DNA of 64,000 nucleotides from Myxococcales bacterium. GTDB lineage: Bacteria; Myxococcota; Bradymonadia; UBA7976; UBA1532. A program made the position numbers and the translations under genes. The notes below the pieces were generated by a model. The model saw only the letters and a list, made by a program, of their open reading frames with translations. It was not told the origin of the DNA and ran no database searches. The DNA is taken from the NCBI GenBank assembly GCA_020633515.1, contig JACKDM010000003.1, positions 1 through 64,000 of the forward strand, in the 5' to 3' direction. This document shows positions 1 to 8,190 of this stretch, piece by piece; position 1 is the first letter of the stretch; every line of letters begins with the position of its first letter.

Positions 1-1261
1 GCGCGGCGAGGGGCTGGCCGCCGATCGAGATCTTGGTCGGCGCCTCGTCCTCGACCTCGACGGCGGGCGGCGGGCGGTTGAGCATGACGACCGCGCCGAC
101 CGCGCCGAGCACGACGACGAGCCCGACGAGCACCGCGAGCGGGACCCAGGCGGGGCGGCGCGGCGCGGCGGCGAGGTGCGGGTCGGTCTTGGGCGTCTCG
201 AACGGCGCGAGCGTCGGCGGCAGCACCGGCTCGGCCTCGGGCGGGTGGCTCGCCTCGCCGCGCAGCGGGGTCTCGGCCTCGGCGGCGTTCTCCGCGACGG
301 CGGCGCCGATCTCGGCGGCGAAGAGCTGCACCGAGGCGAAGCGATCGGCCGCGTCCTTGGCCATCGCGGTGTGGATCGCGGCCTCGAGCCGGCGCCGCAG
401 CCGGCTGCGTCCGGGGCCGGGCAGCGGCGGGGGCGGCGAGTTGACCTGCTTGAAGAGGATGTGCATCGGCTGCTCGCCGTCGAACGGCGGCGCGCCGGCG
501 AGCATCTCGTAGAGCATCACCCCGAGCGCGTAGAGATCGGTGCGCGCGTCGACCGGGGTGCGGCCGCCGGTGCACTGCTCGGGCGCCATGTAGTGCGGGG
601 TGCCCATCATCACCCCGGTGCGGGTCTTGCGCCCGTCGTCCATGCGGGCGACGCCGAAGTCGATGAGCTTGGCGATGTGGCGGCCGTCGGGGGTGGTCGT
701 CAGGAGCACGTTCGACGGCTTGATGTCGCGGTGGATGATGCCGAGCCGGTGCGCCTCTTCGAGCGAGCGGGCGACGTCGGCGACGATCGCGGCGGCCTCG
801 CGGGGGGTGATGGGGCCCTCGTAGATCCGCGAGAAGAGGTCGGGGCCACGCACGAGCTCGAGCACGATGTAGGCGAGGCCGACGAGCGCGGGCTGGGTGG
901 CGACGCCGTAGTCGTAGACGGTGACGGTGTGCTCGCTGTGGAGCCGGGAGAGCGCCTGCGCCTCGCGCTCGAAGCGCAGCCGGTCGTCCTCGCCGAGCGC
1001 GGTCATGCCGCCGAGGACCTTGACCGCCACCTCGCGGTCGAGTCGGCGGTCGATGCCGCGGTAGACGGTGCCCATGCCGCCGTCGCCGAGCAGGTCGACG
1101 AGCAGGTAGCGCTCGGCGATGAGCCGCCCGAGCAGCGGCGCCCGTTCGAAGCGCGCCGCCGCGACCGGATCGACGGCGTAGAGGCCGTGATCGGGGCAGG
1201 TCTCGCTCCCCCCGCCGGGCGGGCGGGCGCAGACCGGGCAGACGCGCGGCACGCGGCTCAT
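1..1261 (-). CDS. Receptor-type Ser/Thr protein kinase (3' end outside window)
   Basis: Hanks-type eukaryote-like Ser/Thr kinase that phosphorylates protein targets from the inner membrane. A Cys-rich N-terminus (VCPVCARPP, then ETCPDHG) resembles a short zinc ribbon. The catalytic domain follows: glycine loop LGDGGMGTVYRG near residue 55, VAVKVL lysine, IIHRDIKPSNVLL near 174, LIDFGVAR near 200 and GTPHYMAPEQ. A single hydrophobic segment (VPLAVLVGLVVVLGAV, about residues 370-392) precedes an extracytoplasmic tail that runs off the left edge after about 420 codons. The ATG at 1261 is the first start before the Cys motif. All key catalytic residues are present, so it should be active. Its ligand or substrate cannot be inferred. 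Confidence 0.93.
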   Translation of the reverse strand, partial: MSRVPRVCPVCARPPGGGSETCPDHGLYAVDPVAAARFERAPLLGRLIAERYLLVDLLGDGGMGTVYRGIDRRLDREVAVKVLGGMTALGEDDRLRFEREAQALSRLHSEHTVTVYDYGVATQPALVGLAYIVLELVRGPDLFSRIYEGPITPREAAAIVADVARSLEEAHRLGIIHRDIKPSNVLLTTTPDGRHIAKLIDFGVARMDDGRKTRTGVMMGTPHYMAPEQCTGGRTPVDARTDLYALGVMLYEMLAGAPPFDGEQPMHILFKQVNSPPPPLPGPGRSRLRRRLEAAIHTAMAKDAADRFASVQLFAAEIGAAVAENAAEAETPLRGEASHPPEAEPVLPPTLAPFETPKTDPHLAAAPRRPAWVPLAVLVGLVVVLGAVGAVVMLNRPPPAVEVEDEAPTKISIGGQPLAA

Positions 1262-1398
1262 GCGGCCGGACCTCGACGGGTGCTCGCGGCGGGGGAGGGG
1301 CGCATCGGGTCTCTCGCGGGTGGTCGATCCACCGCGCAGCGGGGCGCTGCGGCGGGAAGTCTAACGCGACGCGGCGCGCCGCTCCACACGCGCGCTCG

Positions 1399-2232
1399 TC
1401 AGCGGGTGAAGATCCGAGCGGCGTCGGCCACGATCGCGGCGCAATCGGTCTCGGCGTCGATCCGGCTCGCCTGCATGAAGCTCGCGGCGAGGTCGGGCTC
1501 GACGGGCACCGCCATGGCGAGCACCGGGTTGTCGGCGCCGAGCACGCTGTCTTCGAGGGCCCACTCGAGCCCGCCGTCGAGGGTGTCGCCGTCGAGGCGG
1601 GCGACGAAGCGGGTGCGGGTGCGCTGCACGACGTAGATCTCGCCGTCGATGAGGCCGGTCGAGAGCACCGTCAGCCCGGGGTTGCCGTCGCCGTCGAGGT
1701 CGAGCACGCGCGGATCGTCGGGATCGGTCGGGAGCGCGTCGGCGTCGGGGTCGTCGAGCGCGACCCCGCGCAGCTCGGTGAACCACGGCGCGTCGAGGCG
1801 GTCGCCGGCCACCGTCGCCGGGCGCACGGTCGGTTCGAGCGCGTCGATGAACGACTGCGGGACCTCGGTGATGACGATGTCGCGGTCGCGCTCGATGATG
1901 ACCGCGCAGACCTCGGTGGTGAGCGCGAGCGTGCCCGGCGGCTCGGCGAGGGTGGCCACGACGCGGTTGAGCGAGATGAAGCGCGTGGGCTCGGGGCCGA
2001 GCGCGGGGAGCTCGCTGATCGCGGCTTCGAAGTAGCGGTGGGCCCAGACGCCGAGGAAGGCTTCGACCGGGACGTCGACCGCCGCGTCGACGCGCGCGTC
2101 GGCGACCGCGGCGTCGGGCACGTCGACGACCGGCGCCTCGACCGCCTGCGGCCCGTAGCCGCCGCCCCGCCCGTCGTCGAGCTCGGCGCCACAGCCGGCC
2201 AGCAGCAGCGCCGCGAAGAAACGACCGATCAC
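1399..2232 (-). CDS. Lipoprotein with FG-GAP-like motif
   Basis: Predicted outer-envelope lipoprotein of 277 residues and unknown function. The GTG start at 2232 overlaps the stop of the upstream porin gene as GTGA, and translation from it gives VIGRFFAALLLAGC, a clean signal peptide with lipobox LLAGC. A stretch around DLDGDGNPGLTVLSTG resembles the calcium-binding FG-GAP/VCBS motif of repeat-containing surface proteins; only one copy is clear. The longer in-frame start 33 bases upstream lies inside the porin gene and would spoil the signal peptide. Coupling with the FadL-like gene suggests the two act together in the outer membrane, which is an inference. Confidence 0.75.
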   Translation of the reverse strand: MIGRFFAALLLAGCGAELDDGRGGGYGPQAVEAPVVDVPDAAVADARVDAAVDVPVEAFLGVWAHRYFEAAISELPALGPEPTRFISLNRVVATLAEPPGTLALTTEVCAVIIERDRDIVITEVPQSFIDALEPTVRPATVAGDRLDAPWFTELRGVALDDPDADALPTDPDDPRVLDLDGDGNPGLTVLSTGLIDGEIYVVQRTRTRFVARLDGDTLDGGLEWALEDSVLGADNPVLAMAVPVEPDLAASFMQASRIDAETDCAAIVADAARIFTR

Positions 2233-3683
2233 AGCTCCACCCCGATCGAAGCCATCACCACCCACAGCCAGCCCCCGTGCGAGAACCCCGGGAAGCCCGG
2301 GTTGTTGGTCTGCAAGCCCGCCGAGCCCACCACCGGCTCGCCGGTGCGCGCGTCGACCGCGTCGGGGAGCTCGTCGACGACCGGCTCGGCCGCGTCGGGG
2401 CGCTTCTGGTGCGCGCGCGAGAGCCAGCGCTGGCCCTGCACGCCGAGACCGGCCGAGAGCGCCGCCGCGTCGAGCGCCCAGCGGTGGCGCCAGCCGAGCG
2501 CGGCCGAGACGCGCGCGTTGTCGACGTAGTTGCTCCGCCCCGCCTGCTCCGGCACCGGGCTCGGCGCGTAAGCCGCGCCCGCCGCGAGCGCGTGCCCGCC
2601 GATCACCGCCCGCAGCCCGAGCTGCGCGTCGAAGACGTCGCTCCAGTCGGGCGGGGTCGCGGTGTAGCGGTCGTCATAGGCCGACCACTGCGTCCAGCGC
2701 CCGTCGAGCCAGCCCTCCAGCGTCCACTCGCCGACCGGGACCGCGCCCGCGACCCCGAGGCCGACGCGCAGCGGCTCGTGGGCGAAGTCGTAGGCGAAGC
2801 GCTGGGTGAGCGCGTCCTGCCCCTCGGGGTAGTCGTAGTCGAAGAACCGCAGCCGCGACTCCCCGCGCGTCGTGCTCTCCGACGGCAGGTGCACCGTCGC
2901 CGCGAGGCGCAGCCGCGCGTCGCCGAAGACCCGCCACACCGCGCCCGCGTGCGGCGACAGCGAGGGCTCGATGACGACCTCGGCCTGCTGGTCGGCGATC
3001 GAGACGTCGCCCGCGTCGGGGATGTAGAGCGCCGCGGTCGTCTCGGCGCGGTTGGTGAGCGTCACCCCGACGCCGAGCGCGAGGTGGTCGCCGAGGCGCC
3101 CGGCGGCGGCGAGGGAGAAGGTCGTCAGCGTCAGCCGGTCGCCGAGGCGCTCGTAGGCGAGCCCGTTGCCGAACGCCTGCTCGCGCTCGTCGACGAAGAA
3201 CGGCCGCTGCGCCCCGAGCCCCGTGACCGGCAGCACCGCGGTCAGCCCGAGCGCGAGGTGGTCGCGCCACACCGGGAAGCCCACCCCGAGCCGGGTGAAG
3301 GTCACCGCCTCGGCCGGCTCGCCGGCGCCGCGCGGGCCGAGCTCGGCGGTCGGCAGCGGCCGCCGGTCGAGCCGCGCCGTGCCGCCGCCCGGCACCACCT
3401 GCCGCGCGTCGCGCACGCTCGCCGGCACGTCGTAGCCCGGCGGCCGCGCGTCGAGGTCGACGTCGAGCGCCGGCAGCACCGAGACCACCGCGAGCGAGAA
3501 GTGCGGCGCCGCGAAGTCGAGCGCCGCCGGGTTCTGGTACGCCGCGTCGCCGCCCGCCACCCCCGCCGCCCCGGCGAACGGCCGGTCGGGCTCGACGCCG
3601 CCGACGAGCTCGAGCACGGGCACCGCGCCCGCGAGCCCCGGCGCGACGAGCGCGAGCGCCCCGATGATCAACCGCTGTCGCAC
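2229..3683 (-). CDS. FadL/OmpP1-type outer-membrane transport protein
   Basis: Probable outer-membrane beta-barrel of 484 residues for hydrophobic compounds. The GTG at 3683 follows a good ribosome site (GGGAGGT) and gives the signal peptide VRQRLIIGALALVAPGLAGA. The mature start has the features of the family: an early small-residue segment (FAGAAGVAGGDAAYQNPAALDFA) with the NPA motif of the N-terminal plug, then LGVGFPVWRDHLALGLTAVLP. The rest alternates polar and hydrophobic residues as in barrel strands. Identification rests on the NPA/plug signature and overall pattern, not on an alignment. The lipoprotein gene downstream overlaps its stop codon. Confidence 0.72.
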   Translation of the reverse strand: MRQRLIIGALALVAPGLAGAVPVLELVGGVEPDRPFAGAAGVAGGDAAYQNPAALDFAAPHFSLAVVSVLPALDVDLDARPPGYDVPASVRDARQVVPGGGTARLDRRPLPTAELGPRGAGEPAEAVTFTRLGVGFPVWRDHLALGLTAVLPVTGLGAQRPFFVDEREQAFGNGLAYERLGDRLTLTTFSLAAAGRLGDHLALGVGVTLTNRAETTAALYIPDAGDVSIADQQAEVVIEPSLSPHAGAVWRVFGDARLRLAATVHLPSESTTRGESRLRFFDYDYPEGQDALTQRFAYDFAHEPLRVGLGVAGAVPVGEWTLEGWLDGRWTQWSAYDDRYTATPPDWSDVFDAQLGLRAVIGGHALAAGAAYAPSPVPEQAGRSNYVDNARVSAALGWRHRWALDAAALSAGLGVQGQRWLSRAHQKRPDAAEPVVDELPDAVDARTGEPVVGSAGLQTNNPGFPGFSHGGWLWVVMASIGVEL

Positions 3684-3856
3684 GGCGACCTCCCTGTCAT
3701 GCAGGCAGAGGATGCCACGAGCGCCGCCGCGGAGCCCGCTTTGCGCGCCGCGCGACCGGCCTTCGTCGGCTCGACGCGCGCCCGCCGCGCGCGGCCGCTT
3801 GCTCCCCGCCGCCCGCTCCCGCACGCTGCGCGCGACGCCTCGCACCGGAGCCCGCC

Positions 3857-5167
3857 ATGCCCCACGATCCCCACGACCCGCTCGCCGCCATCACCCACGG
3901 CTGGGGCCGCCGCGCCCTCTCCACCGGCAAGGTCGCCGCGTCGGCGCTCCGCCTCGCCGGCCGCAAGCTCGTCGGCCACGACGACGCCGAGACCGACGGC
4001 GCGCTCGGCGAGGCCATGGTCCGCGAGCTCGACGCGATGAAGGGCCTCGCGATGAAGGTCGGGCAGATCATCAGCTACTTCGACGGCATCCTCCCGCCCG
4101 CGACCCACGCCGCGCTCCGCGCGCTGCAGACCGGCCGCCGCGGGCTCGAATACCCGGTCGTCGCGGCGCAGGTCGAGGCCGCGCTCGGCGCCCCGATCGA
4201 CGATCTCTTCGAACGCTTCGACCCCGAGCCGGTCGCCGCCGCCTCGATCGGACAGGTACACCGCGCCCGCCACGCCGGCCGCGAGGTCGCCGTCAAGGTG
4301 CAGTACCCCGACGTCGCCGCCACCTTCCAAGCCGACTTCGGCCGCCTCGGCCAGCTCGCCCGGGTCGCCTCGCTCGCGACCGCCGTCGACGGGCCCGCGA
4401 TCGCCGCCGAGCTGCGCGACCGGGTGATCGAAGAGTGCGACTACCGCCGCGAGGCCGCCTGGCAGCAGGCCTTCGCCCGCGCGCTCGCCGACGACCCCGC
4501 CGTGCGGGTCCCCGAGGTCATCGCCGCGCGTTCGGCGGCGACGGTGCTCACCTCCGCGTGGTGCGAAGGCCGCGACTTCTATGCCTTCGTCGAGACCGCC
4601 GACGCCGCCCGCCGCGACGCCGCCGGCCGCGCGCTCGCCCGCGTCGCGCTGCACAGCTTCTTCGCGCTCGGCACCCTCAACGCCGACCCGCACCCCGGCA
4701 ACTACCTCTTCCCCGACGAGGGCCCGATCGTGCTCCTCGACTTCGGCTGCGTGCGCCGCTTCGACCGCGTCTTCGTCGACGCCGAGCGCGACATCGCCCG
4801 CGCCGTGCTCGCCGGCGACCGCGCCGCCTTCCGCGCGGCGGTGATCGCGAGCGGCGTGGTGCCGAAGCCCGCGAAGTTCGACTTCGATGCCCACCACGCG
4901 ATGATCGCGCACCAGTACCGGCCCTATCTCGGCGGGCGATTCCGCTTCACGTCCGAATACATCCGCGAGGGCGCGCAGTACACCGGCCCGCAGAACCCCA
5001 ACCTGCGCCGCCTCGCGCTGCCGCCGCCCTCGATCTGGTGGATGCGCCTGATCTGGGGCCTGCACGCGGTGCTCGCGCGGCTCGGCGCCGAGGGTGACTT
5101 CGGCGCGGTGCTGCGCGCGGCGCTCGACGCGCCGTGGGATCCGCCGGCGGTGAGGCTGCCGGGGTAG
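3857..5167 (+). CDS. AarF/UbiB (ABC1) family atypical kinase
   Basis: Member of the UbiB/ABC1/ADCK atypical kinase family, which supports isoprenoid quinone synthesis or related lipid metabolism. Family hallmarks are in order: KVGQ in the N-terminal extension (MKVGQIISYFDGILP, near residue 65), the alanine-rich loop AAASIGQVHRA near 130, VAVKVQYP with the ATP lysine, ADPHPGNYLF with the catalytic Asp/Asn, and LLDFGCVRR as the DFG equivalent. Its 436 residues fit the family, but no C-terminal membrane helices are evident. The ATG at 3857 follows GGAG. It is divergent from the porin gene across 173 bases. The physiological substrate is unknown. Confidence 0.9.
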   Translation: MPHDPHDPLAAITHGWGRRALSTGKVAASALRLAGRKLVGHDDAETDGALGEAMVRELDAMKGLAMKVGQIISYFDGILPPATHAALRALQTGRRGLEYPVVAAQVEAALGAPIDDLFERFDPEPVAAASIGQVHRARHAGREVAVKVQYPDVAATFQADFGRLGQLARVASLATAVDGPAIAAELRDRVIEECDYRREAAWQQAFARALADDPAVRVPEVIAARSAATVLTSAWCEGRDFYAFVETADAARRDAAGRALARVALHSFFALGTLNADPHPGNYLFPDEGPIVLLDFGCVRRFDRVFVDAERDIARAVLAGDRAAFRAAVIASGVVPKPAKFDFDAHHAMIAHQYRPYLGGRFRFTSEYIREGAQYTGPQNPNLRRLALPPPSIWWMRLIWGLHAVLARLGAEGDFGAVLRAALDAPWDPPAVRLPG

Positions 5168-5254
5168 CACGACGCGCCGAAAATGGCAGCATCCCAGCAC
5201 CCAGGGCGCGCGGATGGCATCCACCAGCGCGGTGTGATGCACGAGAGCGAGGCG

Positions 5255-5767
5255 ATGTTCGTCGACTGGGCCCTGCCGGATGATCCTGCCATCGATGCCT
5301 TCACCAGCGGGGACCGCGAGGTCGACGACTACTTCCGCTGTCGGCGCTGGTTCAACGCCGCGACCGGGCAGTCGAAGCCACCCACCTATCGCTTCTCGGT
5401 GCGGGCGGGCGGCGAGGTCGTCGGCTACGCGACGGTGGCGCTGTGCAAGAAGCCTCACCCGGGCGAAGACGCCCGCGACAAGGCGCTCTACCTCGTGGTC
5501 TACGTCGTCGGCGTCGATCGGCGATGGCAGGGCGCGCCGCACCCGGAGCGGCCGGGGGAGACGTGGGCGATGGCGATCTTCCGCTGGCTCGAAGCGAAGG
5601 CGCGCGAGGACGGGCGCTGCGTCGGTCTCTACCTGCGGGTGCGGGCCGCCAACGGGCGCGCGCTCGCCTTCTATCAGAAGGTCGGCTTCAGCATCGACCC
5701 GGCCTCGATGGCTGGCGAGGCGCGCGATGATGCGCTGTGGGTGATGCGGCACCGCTTCGAGGGCTGA
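5255..5767 (+). CDS. GNAT-family N-acetyltransferase
   Basis: Acetyl-CoA-dependent acyltransferase of about 170 residues. The fold signature is seen as EVVGYATVAL (strands 2-3), the VVYVVGVDRRWQG region where the acetyl-CoA pyrophosphate loop lies, and NGRALAFYQKVGF near the end, typical of the GNAT C-terminal half. The acetyl-CoA loop is degenerate (RRWQGAPHPE rather than a clear R/QxxGxG). The N-terminal DREVDDYF segment recalls GNAT toxins of the TacT type, but this is weak. Three in-frame starts exist, at 5183, 5237 and 5255. I chose 5255 because GAGCGAGG precedes it. Its gene ends 33 bases from a convergent HTH gene. Confidence 0.75.
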   Translation: MFVDWALPDDPAIDAFTSGDREVDDYFRCRRWFNAATGQSKPPTYRFSVRAGGEVVGYATVALCKKPHPGEDARDKALYLVVYVVGVDRRWQGAPHPERPGETWAMAIFRWLEAKAREDGRCVGLYLRVRAANGRALAFYQKVGFSIDPASMAGEARDDALWVMRHRFEG

Positions 5768-5800
5768 CCGCCGGATTGGCAGGAGCCCATCCGCTCGAAG

Positions 5801-6139
5801 TCATGGCTCGAAGTCTTCATCCACCTCGGACGGGGTGAGATCACCCGCGGCGTTGCGGGCGCGGAGCGTCTCCATGCGCTCGCGCAGCGCGAGCACGGTG
5901 GCGCGGGGGAAGCGCCAGTGCCCGCCGGCGGTGCGCCAGGCGTCGGGGAAGCAGCCGCCTTCGAGCCAGTTCTTGACGGTGTTGGGCGACGACACGCCGA
6001 GCAGCGCGGCGGCCTGCTTGCTCGTCAGGTCGGCGCGCGCCTCGCGGGCGCGGCGGAGGCGGTTGGCGAGGTCGGTGTGACCGTCGGCGTCGAGGGTGTC
6101 GATGGTCTCGTCGAGCAGCGCGCGGGGGAGAGCGGCCAT
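5801..6139 (-). CDS. Excisionase/MerR-type HTH DNA-binding protein
   Basis: Small 112-residue DNA-binding protein. The centre (LTSKQAAALLGVSSPNTVKNWLEGG, split here only to name it) carries the winged-helix HTH of the excisionase/HTH_17 type: helix, SKQAAALLGV recognition pair, NTVKNWLE, then a wing with HWRFPRATVLAL. An acidic tail (SEVDEDFEP) follows. Proteins of this build act as antitoxins or local repressors, often beside a toxin. Here the neighbour is a convergent GNAT gene, an unusual orientation for a toxin-antitoxin pair. The ATG at 6139 follows GAGGCAGG; an upstream start at 6172 lacks a ribosome site. Confidence 0.78.
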   Translation of the reverse strand: MAALPRALLDETIDTLDADGHTDLANRLRRAREARADLTSKQAAALLGVSSPNTVKNWLEGGCFPDAWRTAGGHWRFPRATVLALRERMETLRARNAAGDLTPSEVDEDFEP

Positions 6140-6170
6140 GGTTGCCTGCCTCGGTCGGTGATGCGCGATC

Positions 6171-6200
6171 AAGATGCCGCAGAATCGTCAAAAGTGTCAA
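6171..6200 (-). promoter_or_regulatory. Possible promoter for the HTH gene
   Basis: On the minus strand a perfect -35 hexamer TTGACA (6200-6195) is followed 9 bases further on by a second TTGACG, giving a direct repeat that could bind a regulator. The -10 at an 18-base spacing, CATCTT, is poor, so confidence is limited. It lies just upstream of the HTH start at 6139. Confidence 0.35.
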
Positions 6201-6279
6201 CGGACGTATCGCGGATCGCCGATCGCCGCTGCCCGCGCGCGGCGGGGCCCGCGACATCGCGCCCGGTCCCACCGCGATC

Positions 6280-6292
6280 TACAATGCCCCGC
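6280..6292 (+). promoter_or_regulatory. TACAAT -10-like element abutting a start codon
   Basis: TACAAT (6280-6285) lies exactly seven bases before the ATG at 6293, the distance expected between a -10 box and the first transcribed base, so the transcript may be leaderless. No ribosome site precedes the ATG. An alternative reading is that translation starts at the overlapping in-frame ATG at 6284. No -35 is visible at 16-18 bases. Confidence 0.4.
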
Positions 6293-7932
6293 ATGTCGCT
6301 CCCGCAACGCCTCGCCCGCCTCCGCGACGGCCTCGCCGCGCGCCGGGGGGTGCTCTTCATCGGCCCCGACTTCGCCCACGGCCTGCCCGAGCTCGACCTC
6401 GGCGCGCTCGTCGACGGCCTCGCCGCCGAGCTCGGCGACGTCGGCGGCTGGGACGCGCTCGACGCCGACGATCGCCTCACCCTCGCCGCGCAGGCGCTCG
6501 GCGAGGACGGGCTCGCGCGGGTGGTCGGCGACCGGCTCCCCACCGTCGAGGCCCTGCGGCGGCGGGCGCGGCCGTTCCATCGGCGGCTGCTCGGGCTGCC
6601 GTTCCCGGTGATCGTCGACTGCGCGGCCGACGATCTGGTCGAGGCGGCGCTCGGCGAGGCGCGGGTGCTCGCGAGCGACGACGACCTGGTGCTGCGGCCC
6701 GAGGCGCTGCCCGGCGAGGCGACGGTGATCAAGCTGCGCGGCGACGTGCTGCTCGGCGCGCCGGCGCTGACCGCGGCCGGGCTCGCGGCGACCCCGCAGC
6801 GGCGGCCGGCGCTGTTCGCGTGGCTGCGGGCGCTCGCCGGGCGGGGGCCGCTCTTGTTCTACGGTTTCGGGCCGCGGGACGCGACGCTGCGCTGGCTGGT
6901 CGACGCGCTCGCGCCGGTCTCGGGGACCGCGGTGCTCGCGATGCGGGCGAGCGGCGCGCTGTGGGCGGCGCACTGGGCGGCGCGGGGCTTCGAGGTGGTC
7001 GCGGCGCCGACGGCGCCCGAGCTCGAGGCGCGGGTCGAGGCGCTCTGCGCGGCGCTCGAACCGCGGGTCGCGCGGCCCGAGCTCGACGCGCTCGTCGACG
7101 AGGTGGGCGACCGCGTCGCGCGCTGGCTCGGCCCGCACCCGGCGCTCGAATGGGCGCGGGCGCCGATCGCGCTCGACGCGATCGAGCCGGCCGTCGCCGA
7201 AGCGGTGCGGGCGGGGTCGAGCTGCTCGCGGCGACCGCGGCGCGTGGCCTCCCGGTGCCGCCGGGGCCGGCGGCGACCGGCGCCGAGGTGCTGCTGCGGA
7301 TCGGCGACCTGCCGGGCGCGCGGCGGGCGGTGGCGCTCGCGGTCGACGCGATGGAGCGGCCGCCGGCGCGCTTCGATCCGGCGGCGGCCGCCGCGGTGGG
7401 GCGAGCGCTGTTGCGCATGGGCGACCCCGATCGCGCGCGCGGCTGGCTGTTGCGGGCGCTCGCGGGCTTCGGCGAGGTTGAAGTCGCCGCGCGGGCCGAC
7501 GCGCTCGCGTGGGCGAGCCGCTGCCTGCTCGACCGGGTCGACCGCCTGCAAGCCCGCAAGCGCGAGCGGGCGACGGGCGAGCTGATCGCGGCGTTCCTCC
7601 AGGGCCAGAGCAAGGCGCTCGCGCTCGCCCGCCTCGACCCGCCGCCTGACGATGAGCCACTCCGCGCCTCGATCTACTACATCAACCTGCGCCTCGGCCG
7701 GGTGATGGGCCTCGCGAGCGCGCTCGCCGACGCCGCCGGCGCGGTCTATGCGCAGCAGGCGGTCGAGCTGTTGACCCGCGCGATCGAGCTGATGCCGGCG
7801 CGCCCCGACGCCTACAAGGCGATCCGCCCGCTCCTCACCGATCGCACCTCGGGCGCCGCCGACCCGCGCCGCTGGATGGCGCTCGTCGCCAGCGCCCCGC
7901 CCGCCGTGCAGCGAAAGCTCGGCGGCCGCTGA
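6293..7932 (+). CDS. SIR2-like domain protein with C-terminal TPR-like region, frameshifted
   Basis: The reading frame starting at 6293 encodes a protein whose first 250 residues have the layout of SIR2_2 domains: VLFIGPDFAHGLPEL, then RRLLGLPFPVIVDCAADDLVE in the place of the usual TxNYDxLLE, IKLRGD for KLHGD, and LLFYGFGPRDATLRWL for the FIGYSLxDxxL motif. The usual Asn/Asp and His of the NAD site are altered, so activity is doubtful. Helical, Ala/Leu-rich repeats follow, ending KLGGR at 7932. The frame breaks at the GGGG run 7213-7216; adding one G joins AEAVRAG to VELLAATAARG and gives about 546 residues. Function unknown; SIR2 proteins can be antiphage NADases. Confidence 0.6.
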
Positions 7933-7987
7933 CTGATCAAAACGACGGCGCGGAGGATACCGGCGCGAGCCCGAAAGCTCAGACGTG

Positions 7988-8190
7988 AAGGCGGCGCAGC
8001 CGCCGGAACCGATCGCCGCGCGCAGCGCAGGTGTCCGGCCAGAGCCGGACGGGCCGGAGCGAGGAGGAGGGCGGAGCGAACGGAGTGAGCGAGCACCGAC
8101 GACGCTGCGGAGCGCCCGCCCGGAGGCGCGAAGCGCCGGAGGGCACCGGAGCGAGCACGGCAAACTCAAGACGGAGCGAGCACGGCAAAC
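7988..8190. repeat. Dispersed two-hairpin repeat element, copy A
   Basis: Lies between convergent genes. It holds hairpin 1, GGCGGC-GCA-GCCGCC (7990-8004), a 28-base spacer, and hairpin 2, GTCCGGC-CAGA-GCCGGAC (8033-8050), followed by GGGCCGGAGCGAG. A further hairpin GGCGC-GAA-GCGCC lies at 8125-8137. The segment ends with an 18-base unit GGAGCGAGCACGGCAAAC repeated at 8148-8165 and 8173-8190, the second copy ending on the first base of the ugd stop codon. A second copy of the element is at 58866-58953 with the same order and a compensated base pair in hairpin 2. It may act as a bidirectional terminator or a REP-like element. Confidence 0.75.

Noticed and set aside
8071..8100. CRISPR-like repeat (GAGCGAACGGAGTGAGCGAG)
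   Set aside because: Only a single imperfect unit with no spacers; it is part of the hairpin element.
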